Positions 1 through 5,951 of a stretch of 15,320 nt of DNA are shown in pieces. Numbering within the stretch: the stretch's first letter is position 1; each line of letters opens with the position of its first letter. The position numbers were made by a program, and so were the translations under genes. The notes under the pieces are model-generated. The model worked only from the letters and a program-made list of their open reading frames with translations. It made no database searches and was not told the DNA's origin. This DNA is from Deltaproteobacteria bacterium (lineage in GTDB: Bacteria > Desulfobacterota > DSM-4660 > Desulfatiglandales > Desulfatiglandaceae), in NCBI GenBank assembly GCA_018644785.1, contig JABGPV010000115.1, positions 1-15,320 on the forward strand, read 5' to 3'.

Positions 1-1793
1 ATCCGGCGTCTGAAAGCGATGAATTTGGTTACAAAGCGGGTGAATAGAAAACGCATGAATACTGAGGATCGAGGCCCCTCAAGCTCCGAATGAAAATAGG
101 TCATCAGCGTCTGGTAGAGTTCCCTGAATTCGTTAAGGGTCTTTTTGACCATGGTTTCATTTTCTCGAATATCAATGACCGCCCGTTTCCGTTTCAAGTG
201 GTACATGAGTTTCAGGACCGGCTGTTTCAGATCCCTGTTTTTCATGGAAGGCGGAATAAAAATCATGTAATTGTTATCTTTATAAAACATGAGATTTCCG
301 ATGATGTCCTCCACGGGAATCCAGGACTGTTTCAGGTAAACATCATTGGTGGGGTCCTCCTGGGGTATGATGTTGTCGAGAATGCCCACCGCTGATTTTT
401 GCGTGAGGAAATCGGCAAAGGACTTCAGAATCTGGTGTCCCAGGCCTTTTCGCCTGAAAGGGGCGGCTACTTCAACGTAAACCAGATAATAGCAGGGGAT
501 GGGCTTTTTCAGATAGATCATGTTGAGGCGAGCGAGATTTTCTCCGGTTTCCGCCTTGATTTCAAACATCTGAAACCCGTTTTGAGAATCGGTGCCTGTT
601 TTGGGAAAGGGCAAGCGGTTGATCCGGCCACCCTTTGCGGTGGCGCCCACCAGTTCCCAGAGATTGTCAAAGAGGTCCGCCGAAACCGGTGCTTCCGCCA
701 ATCCACGGCGCATGCCCTCATCGATCAATGCCACCAGGCTCAACCGTTCGCTCAGGTTCAGGCCCTTATGGGTCTCGGTAAATTTGACGGTTTCCGGCTC
801 AGATGTTGATTCCGCCCCCAATTCGGCTTTGGGTATGTGTGTTTCATGGAGAGCGGACGCATCTTCTTCAGATAGGCTGAAAGATAATGCGTCAACATTA
901 TTCCGGGAACGGTTGATCATGAGTTTGCAGAGATCGTACATGACTTTGAAGGGCTGGATGTCTGTGAGGCTGCTGACGAACTGGGCCCCTTCAAGGGCAA
1001 TGCCCTCGGCGGAATTTCCGCGGTTGAGCTGTTTTAAAATATTTTCATGATACTCCCGGGTCGCCACCATGGCGCTCTCAAAATAGCGGTGAATATCCCC
1101 TTCCACCACGGCATTATGACTGAGTACCGCACGTTCGGCCGGAAATGTGGCCAGCTTTCTGATGCTTTCGAGATAGTTTTTTAAGGAAACAAAATAATTG
1201 GGCCAGAAAACGTCCTTTTCCGGAACATAGAACCCTGTGGCATCTCCCACCATCAGTGTTTTCTCGGTGCTCTCATAGGCTGAGATATGGCATGGCGAAT
1301 GGCCAGGGGTCTCGATAATTTCCCATATGACACCGTTTCCCAGGTCGATGGTATCCCCACCCGCCACCACCAGGTCAACCTCGAAACGGTAATCTTCGGG
1401 GGTGGGCGGTATTTCGTCAATTTCCGACTTGGCGCGCATGAGTTGTGCAAGGCCCAGGTCCACCAGAAGAAACTCGTTGTACAGCTCTCGCGTATTCAGT
1501 ACTTTGGCGCCGGGCCCACTGGCAACGATTTTGAGATGCGGCCACCTTCGCTTCAGGTGCGGCAGGGCGCCGATATGGTCTGCATGGGTATGGGTCAGGA
1601 GGATGTATTCTATCTTTTTCATATCAACGCCGAGGCTTTTGACCTGTTCGACGATCATTTCAGATGTGGGCCCCGTGCCCCCCTCAATGATCATGCCGAC
1701 CTTTCCCGTGGACAGAAAAGCAGGAAAAGCAGCTGTGCCCAATCGATGGAAATTGGGCGTTATGGCAATGGGTTTAGATGTCATACGGTTCAT
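1..1793 (-). CDS. MBL-fold metallohydrolase with C-terminal GNAT-like domain (3' end beyond window)
   Basis: The frame is open for 597 codons from ATG at 1793 to the left edge, so the C-terminus is missing. Residues 1-230 are a metallo-beta-lactamase fold: HTHADH (68-73), then GHS with H165, D184 in VGDA, and H226 in LSHN, which is a complete set of metal ligands. After a linker of about 150 residues (roughly 240-390) comes a segment with YYLVYVEV and RRKGLG near residues 430-455, which resembles the acetyl-CoA binding loop (RxxGxG) of GNAT acetyltransferases. The start is supported by AAGGTGA a few bases upstream; a second in-frame ATG lies at 1784. MBL hydrolases of this type act on thioesters, glyoxalase-type substrates or similar; the substrate cannot be read here. 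No signal peptide or membrane segment is seen, so it is probably cytoplasmic. The gene follows an apparent attenuator. The MBL call is firm, the GNAT call moderate. Confidence 0.88.
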   Translation of the reverse strand, partial: MNRMTSKPIAITPNFHRLGTAAFPAFLSTGKVGMIIEGGTGPTSEMIVEQVKSLGVDMKKIEYILLTHTHADHIGALPHLKRRWPHLKIVASGPGAKVLNTRELYNEFLLVDLGLAQLMRAKSEIDEIPPTPEDYRFEVDLVVAGGDTIDLGNGVIWEIIETPGHSPCHISAYESTEKTLMVGDATGFYVPEKDVFWPNYFVSLKNYLESIRKLATFPAERAVLSHNAVVEGDIHRYFESAMVATREYHENILKQLNRGNSAEGIALEGAQFVSSLTDIQPFKVMYDLCKLMINRSRNNVDALSFSLSEEDASALHETHIPKAELGAESTSEPETVKFTETHKGLNLSERLSLVALIDEGMRRGLAEAPVSADLFDNLWELVGATAKGGRINRLPFPKTGTDSQNGFQMFEIKAETGENLARLNMIYLKKPIPCYYLVYVEVAAPFRRKGLGHQILKSFADFLTQKSAVGILDNIIPQEDPTNDVYLKQSWIPVEDIIGNLMFYKDNNYMIFIPPSMKNRDLKQPVLKLMYHLKRKRAVIDIRENETMVKKTLNEFRELYQTLMTYFHSELEGPRSSVFMRFLFTRFVTKFIAFRRR

Positions 1794-1813
1794 TTTTTCA
1801 CCTTCAATTACGC

Positions 1814-1851
1814 AAAAAAAAAGCCGTGGGCTTTTAAGTGCCCACGGCTTT
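1814..1851 (-). terminator. Strong intrinsic terminator in the leader of the MBL-GNAT gene
   Basis: On the minus strand AAAGCCGTGGGC (1851-1840) pairs perfectly with GCCCACGGCTTT (1831-1820) around an 8-base loop. Counting the T residues of the right arm, a run of nine Ts follows (1822-1814). The hairpin lies only about 20 bases before the MBL-GNAT start codon and separates it from its best upstream promoter, so it would act as an attenuator rather than as a plain gene end. Confidence 0.85.
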
Positions 1852-1925
1852 AAAATTGTCAAAAAACGCCATCAATCCACGGGCACAGGTATCCGCCAGT
1901 TGCTAAAATAAAAAAAGCCCGTGAA
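1838..1925 (-). promoter_or_regulatory. Alternative 1:2 and 2:3 pairings of a putative transcription attenuator
   Basis: Minus-strand segments can pair in mutually exclusive ways. Region 1, TTCACGGGC (1925-1917), pairs with region 2, GCCCGTGGA (1884-1876), over 9 bp with one G-U. Region 2, GTGCCCGTGG (1886-1877), pairs with region 3, CCGTGGGCAC (1847-1838), over 10 bp with two G-U. Region 3 is also the left arm of the terminator (region 3:4). Region 1 lies inside the leader-peptide codons, and the leader stop codon (1874-1872) directly follows region 2. This is the layout of trp/phe-type attenuators. A ribosome stalled at the Phe/Tyr codons would cover region 1 and free region 2 to disrupt the terminator. 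A ribosome reaching the stop would cover region 2 and allow termination. The pairings are seen; the mechanism is inferred. Confidence 0.6.
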
Positions 1926-1940
1926 CTTTTGATCGGTCAT
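1872..1940 (-). CDS. Phe/Tyr-rich leader peptide (22 residues) of putative attenuator
   Basis: A 23-codon frame starts at ATG 1940 and stops at TGA 1874-1872. It is preceded by AAGGG (1952-1948) with a 7-base spacing. The peptide begins MTDQKFTGFFYFSNW and ends in PVPVD. Phe 6, 9, 10 and 12, Tyr 11 and Trp 15 make it very rich in aromatics. The FFYFS cluster resembles the pheM leader of Escherichia coli pheST (FRFFFYFST, from memory). A longer version could start at ATG 1955. No stable protein function is expected; its translation would be the sensor. The weak point is that a T-rich tract automatically encodes Phe. The support comes from the ribosome binding site, the promoter and the pairing geometry all fitting together. 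Confidence 0.55.
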   Translation of the reverse strand: MTDQKFTGFFYFSNWRIPVPVD

Positions 1941-1976
1941 TGGTAAACCCTTCATTATTAAAAGTCTTCTCCCATT

Positions 1977-2004
1977 CCTATAAAATGAACAGAGTATTTG
2001 TCAA
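1977..2004 (-). promoter_or_regulatory. Sigma-70-type promoter for the attenuator leader and MBL-GNAT gene
   Basis: On the minus strand a perfect TTGACA (2004-1999) is followed after 16 bases by TATAGG (1982-1977). Transcription would start near 1970, giving about 15 to 30 bases of untranslated RNA before the leader peptide and about 178 bases before the MBL-GNAT start. The surrounding stretch (about 1930-2160) is AT-rich. An open 78-codon frame on the same strand (1958-2194) overlaps this promoter and has no convincing ribosome binding site, so it is not called. Confidence 0.5.
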
Positions 2005-2130
2005 TATTTTTCTCACCGGTGGTCTTGCTTTTAAATCCATCCTCATATATGGAAGACGCATTTTTTTGTATTGATTGAAAGCCCTTCGAGTAGTAAGCTC
2101 TCTGAAATGATGCCGTAGCATTTACTTTTT

Positions 2131-2160
2131 TTGATGCTTCTCGTGTTCCGCCGCTATATC
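2131..2160 (+). promoter_or_regulatory. Candidate promoter of the defence-type operon
   Basis: TTGATG (2131-2136) and TATATC (2155-2160) are separated by 18 bases and lie just upstream of the first open frame of the plus-strand operon (2193). Each hexamer matches the consensus at four of six positions, so the call is tentative. No operator-like inverted repeat was seen next to it. It is divergent from the minus-strand promoter at 1977-2004. Confidence 0.3.
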
Positions 2161-2192
2161 GGTAAACCCAAAACAACAATGGGGCTCTCATC

Positions 2193-2342
2193 ATGGACGT
2201 CTTTGGCCTTCAAAACAGGCTGATTCAGGATTATCCCGATTCTATTCTCCGTTTCATCAACATAGAGGGTGACCTCATCAGGGGTTATGTGAAGGGGAAC
2301 CTGATCCGACAGAATTTAACTTTTTCAGTGAGCAAAAAATGA
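2193..2342 (+). pseudogene. N-terminal remnant resembling a DEAD/DEAH-box (DUF1998-type) helicase
   Basis: A 49-codon frame begins MDVFGLQNRLIQDYPDSI, continues with RFINIEGDLIRGYV, and ends at TGA 2340-2342. From memory, the pattern MDVFxLRxxLIxDYxxYxxSFIxIxDxRIRxxV is a typical N-terminus of large DEAD/DEAH helicases that carry a C-terminal DUF1998 region. Here it stops before any helicase motif. Its stop overlaps the next gene's start as ATGA, the kind of coupling found between intact operon genes. One reading is that most of the helicase gene was deleted while its two ends, including the original stop, were retained. Alternatively it is a small coupled leader frame with no link to helicases. 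It is preceded by a GGGG stretch but no strong ribosome binding site. Similarity is judged by eye. Confidence 0.45.
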
Positions 2343-3028
2343 CCGATGAACCGCCGCATTATTTGGGCCATCGCAAACGGCTTCGGGAACGTTTCCTCAA
2401 AACCGGCATCAAAGGGATGTCCGAGCACGAGGTTGTTGAACTTCTACTGACGTTGGCCATTCCGCGAAAGGATGTCAAGGAGCGGGCGAAACGATTGCTC
2501 CAGCAGTTTGGAAACCTGAAAGGAATTCTTGATGCGCCTGTTGAGGAAATAGGGAAGGTTAAGGAAATTGGTTCGGTGACGCCCGTGGCATTGAAAATCA
2601 TTAAATCTGTCGCTACCCTCTATTTGCAACAGGACGCTGAGAATCGGGATATTCTGTCCGATCCCTTACAACTTTCAGCTTTCTGGCGTATGCGGATCGG
2701 CGGACTGCAAAATGAGGTTTTTCAGGTCGGCTATCTGGACTCTGCGTATCGGCTCTTGCGAGACGGCGTCGAAACCCTGGAAGAAGGCACCGTGGATCGT
2801 GCCAACGTGTATCCACGCAAAGTGATTGAGGCGGCTCTGCGGCGAAGGTCGGCAGCCATCGTGCTGGCCCATAATCATCCCAACGGCAACGTTGAGCCCA
2901 GTGAGCAGGACAAGCTGCTTACACGAGCCCTTGTTCTGGCGGCGGAAGCGGTGCAACTGAAGATTGCAGATCACCTCATTGTTTCTTCGACTGATGTGTT
3001 CAGCTTTCGAAAGACAGGGTTGCTGTGA
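2339..3028 (+). CDS. RadC-family protein with JAMM/MPN+ domain
   Basis: This 229-residue protein has the two-part RadC layout. Residues about 1-95 form a helical, helix-hairpin-helix-like part (SEHEVVELLLTLAIPRKD, then VKEIG). Residues about 105-229 form a JAMM metalloprotease-like fold with HNHPNG (178-183), S188 and D191, fitting the HxHx7SxxD metal-binding motif. The usual PREV/PREI of the family reads PRKV here. RadC proteins were once linked to DNA repair; their biochemical role is unsettled, and copies inside restriction clusters are common. The start overlaps the upstream remnant (ATGA) and the stop overlaps the next gene's GTG, so translation of all three is probably coupled. The length is normal for the family. 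The chromosomal RadC of the organism is probably elsewhere; this looks like the defence-associated type (inference from context). Confidence 0.88.
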   Translation: MTDEPPHYLGHRKRLRERFLKTGIKGMSEHEVVELLLTLAIPRKDVKERAKRLLQQFGNLKGILDAPVEEIGKVKEIGSVTPVALKIIKSVATLYLQQDAENRDILSDPLQLSAFWRMRIGGLQNEVFQVGYLDSAYRLLRDGVETLEEGTVDRANVYPRKVIEAALRRRSAAIVLAHNHPNGNVEPSEQDKLLTRALVLAAEAVQLKIADHLIVSSTDVFSFRKTGLL

Positions 3029-5886
3029 CCATCGCGCCGGATATTCTTCAGCACTATCCGGACCTCAACCCGGCCCAGCGCCAGGTTATCGGACACCTTG
3101 ATGGCCCCCTTCTGGTTATTGCCGGCCCGGGTTCGGGAAAAACATACAGTATTGTTCTGCGGGCCTTGAACCTGCTCCTTTTGGAAAAAGCAGCCGCTCG
3201 AGAGATTGTGCTTTGCACATTCACCGAAAAAGCCGCTTTCGAAATGCGTGATCGGATTTCCGCCACGGCTCAGAAAGTAAACTACGGGAATGACCTGTCC
3301 GAACTGCGGGTGACGACCATCCACGGGCTGTGCAACCATTTCATTTCACAGCACCGTCACCACACACAACTTGGAAGCAGCTACGAAACCCTTGACGAGC
3401 TGATGCAGCTACTCTTTATTTTTGAACATTTTGATGAGGTTATAGGGTCGGCAGATGAAGGTCGTTTTCTGGGTCGATGGAAAACCAAGTGGACTGCCAT
3501 CAAAAGCGCTCAAGGGTATTTTGACAAAATCACCGAAGAACTGGTTGATGTCAATACACTTTCTGCTTCCGGAAGCCCTTTTCTTAAAGCGATATCGGGA
3601 GCCTACCGTACCTATGAGACGGCGCTTTATGCCAATAACCGATTGGATTTTGCGCACCTCCAGAGTATCGTTTATAGTCTTCTTAAAGATGAGGAGCGGC
3701 GAAAGACCCTGACAAGCGATATTCGCTACGTACTTGTGGATGAATACCAGGACACCAACACGGTTCAGGAGCAGGTTTTGCTCAAACTTTCCGCCAATTC
3801 GGGCAACCTCTGTGTTGTTGGTGATGAGGACCAGAGCCTGTATCGTTTTCGCGGTGCCACCGTGAGGAACATCCTCGAATTTCAAAATCGTTTTCAAACC
3901 TGTCCTGTGGTACGGTTGACCACCAATTACCGATCCCAGCGTTCCATTATTGAGCGTTTTGATGGCTGGATGGCATCCATTGACTGGACCAATCCAAGGG
4001 GCACACCGTTTCGTTTTGAAAAAACCATTGAAGCCGACCCGGATGGTGATCACACAGATTACCCGTCAGTCATCAGTATATGGGGCCGGGACGCCCGTGA
4101 TGAAGCCGAACGGTTTGCGGATCTTGTGGTGTTTCTAAAATCAAACCATGTGGTCGAGGACTACAGCCAGATCGCGCTGCTGCTGCACAGTGTAAGGGAG
4201 GACCACAGCCATTCTTATCTCTCTGCCCTGCAAGCACGTGGAATTCCGGTTTTTTGTCCCAGGGCGCGGACCTACTTTGAAAATCATGAGATTCGTCTTA
4301 TGGTCGGCTGTTTTGCGCTGCTTTTCGGTTGGCATGGAGACAGCCGGGGACAGGTGGCCGGGGTGGTGGCGACCCTTGCCCGCTATGTGGACCAGGGGCT
4401 TGTGGATCTGGCCAGCGGATTTGCTCCTCCGCACCCGCTGTCGCTCGAGCTGCGCCAGTGGATCGATGAAATTGCAGCGCTTGAGCCGGGTCAATCCCTG
4501 GACATGCGCCCGGCTGACTATTTCTACAGACTTGTGGCGATGGAACCCTTTGCGATCACCCTGAAGTCTGAAAACACGGCTCGCAATCTGGCGCTATTCA
4601 GCCAGTTGCTCAATATCTTTCAGAATTACTACCATTATACGGTCGTTACCCATGCCAATCGCGAATACCTGCGATTCCACCTGTTCAACAGCTTTTTCCG
4701 CCTGCTCCATGATGGCGGCATCAATGAATACGAAGATCCGGATCGTCCTTTGCCCAAAGGCTTTGTCCAGGTGATGACCATCCATCAAGCAAAAGGACTC
4801 GAGTTCCCGGTCGTTGTGGTTGGAAGTTTGAGTAAGCAGCTCTCAAGCCCAAAAGGAATCGATCGCGATCTGGCGCCTTTTTACCATCGTCCGCCTTTTG
4901 AGCCGGAGCGCCGCATTACCCTGTTCGACCGCATGAGGCTTCACTATGTGGCCTTTTCCCGTCCTCAGAAACTGTTGGTTCTCACCAGTCATGAAACACC
5001 CAAGCCGCATTTTGCATCCATTTGGCAGGGGTTGCCCCAATGGCCCTATGTGGAGACGGACCTGCTGGCAGCTCAGCGTTTTGCTCTTCGGAACCGCATG
5101 CCGGTCAAAAAAAGCTACAGTTTTACCGGCGATCTGAAAATCTACGCGACATGCCCTCGGCAGTACCAGTTTTTCCGTGAATACGATTTCACACCCTCCC
5201 GGTCGGCCGTGATCTTTTTCGGGCTGCTGGTTCATCAGACCATTGAGGAGATCCATCGTATTGTACTCGACGGCAAACTCCATACACTCAACCGAACAAA
5301 CATCGGCGACCTGTTTGAACGGACCTTTCGATTTCTCAGCTTGAGCGATGTTCACCCCATTGGACAGACAGCCAAAGAAGACGCCTTTAATCAGGTCATG
5401 AACTATTTTGATCAGAATCGCGCGGAGATGCAGCGGGTCATCCAGACCGAGGTGGATGTATCCGTTGAGAAAGAAGGTTACATCCTGGTTGGCAAGGTGG
5501 ATCTCCTGTTGGGCAGTGACGGAAAGCTGGAGTTGCTGGATTTTAAGACCAGTGAGCGAAGCACCGACCCCAGTCTGCTGGCGACCTATGAGGATCAACT
5601 CTGTACCTACGCCCACATCTTGGAGCGACGACACGGCAAACACCCTGAACGTTTGCTGCTCTATTGGACCGCTGAAGCCGATAGAGCGGACGCATTAATG
5701 GAGATCCCGTACCGCCGCGAAAAGGTTGAAGGGGCCGGACGTCGCTTTGATCGTGTTGTTTCTCGCATTCAATCCCGGGATTTCATTGTCGCCCAGACAC
5801 CCGAATCAAAAGTCTGCAAGGAGTGTGATTTAAGATCGCTTTGCACCACGGAGGGAATTGTAAAGGCTGTCCCATCTGGGAATTGA
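3025..5886 (+). CDS. UvrD/Rep-like helicase fused to Fe-S PD-(D/E)XK nuclease
   Basis: This is a 953-residue superfamily 1 DNA helicase plus nuclease in one chain. Helicase motifs in order: Q-motif LNPAQRQVI (14-22), Walker A AGPGSGKT (33-40), DEYQDTN (239-245), VVGDEDQSLYRFRGA soon after, TTNYRSQ, VMTIHQAKGLEFPVV (from 583), and HYVAFSRPQKLLVL. The C-terminal third is a RecB/AddB-type nuclease: C710 in YATCPRQYQFF, D826 in GKVD, D839-F-K841 in LLDFKT, and C931, C934 and C940 (CxxCx5C). The four cysteines match the Fe-S clamp of AddB and Cas4 nucleases. Starting codon GTG overlaps the radC stop (GTGA) and has AGGG five bases upstream. The expected activity is ATP-driven unwinding coupled to strand cutting, as in AddAB. 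Its position suggests a defence effector rather than the housekeeping recombination enzyme. All catalytic motifs look intact. Confidence 0.92.
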   Translation: MTIAPDILQHYPDLNPAQRQVIGHLDGPLLVIAGPGSGKTYSIVLRALNLLLLEKAAAREIVLCTFTEKAAFEMRDRISATAQKVNYGNDLSELRVTTIHGLCNHFISQHRHHTQLGSSYETLDELMQLLFIFEHFDEVIGSADEGRFLGRWKTKWTAIKSAQGYFDKITEELVDVNTLSASGSPFLKAISGAYRTYETALYANNRLDFAHLQSIVYSLLKDEERRKTLTSDIRYVLVDEYQDTNTVQEQVLLKLSANSGNLCVVGDEDQSLYRFRGATVRNILEFQNRFQTCPVVRLTTNYRSQRSIIERFDGWMASIDWTNPRGTPFRFEKTIEADPDGDHTDYPSVISIWGRDARDEAERFADLVVFLKSNHVVEDYSQIALLLHSVREDHSHSYLSALQARGIPVFCPRARTYFENHEIRLMVGCFALLFGWHGDSRGQVAGVVATLARYVDQGLVDLASGFAPPHPLSLELRQWIDEIAALEPGQSLDMRPADYFYRLVAMEPFAITLKSENTARNLALFSQLLNIFQNYYHYTVVTHANREYLRFHLFNSFFRLLHDGGINEYEDPDRPLPKGFVQVMTIHQAKGLEFPVVVVGSLSKQLSSPKGIDRDLAPFYHRPPFEPERRITLFDRMRLHYVAFSRPQKLLVLTSHETPKPHFASIWQGLPQWPYVETDLLAAQRFALRNRMPVKKSYSFTGDLKIYATCPRQYQFFREYDFTPSRSAVIFFGLLVHQTIEEIHRIVLDGKLHTLNRTNIGDLFERTFRFLSLSDVHPIGQTAKEDAFNQVMNYFDQNRAEMQRVIQTEVDVSVEKEGYILVGKVDLLLGSDGKLELLDFKTSERSTDPSLLATYEDQLCTYAHILERRHGKHPERLLLYWTAEADRADALMEIPYRREKVEGAGRRFDRVVSRIQSRDFIVAQTPESKVCKECDLRSLCTTEGIVKAVPSGN

Positions 5887-5951
5887 ATTTATAAAAAACA
5901 GAGCAACAAGGCTGTGTGAAAAAAACTTTAGACCGGATTGGAAAATATACC

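Noticed and set aside
90..1911. Several plus-strand open frames (90-395, 399-809, 592-1050, 1287-1853, 1402-1911)
   Set aside because: They lie opposite the long minus-strand MBL-GNAT frame, which has recognisable motifs; these frames have none.
1911..1925. CACGGGC followed by a T-rich tract on the minus strand, read as half of a second terminator cut by an insertion boundary
   Set aside because: No matching left arm lies upstream, but the segment pairs well with region 2 of the attenuator, which explains it without invoking a junction.
1958..2194. Minus-strand open frame of 78 codons
   Set aside because: It has no ribosome binding site or recognisable motif, contains the TTGACA/TATAGG promoter, and sits in AT-rich spacer. 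It could be a gene remnant, but nothing supports a call.
3409..5643. Long minus-strand frames (3409-4053, 4843-5643)
   Set aside because: They lie opposite the helicase-nuclease gene, whose motifs run through both stretches; the translations show no family features.
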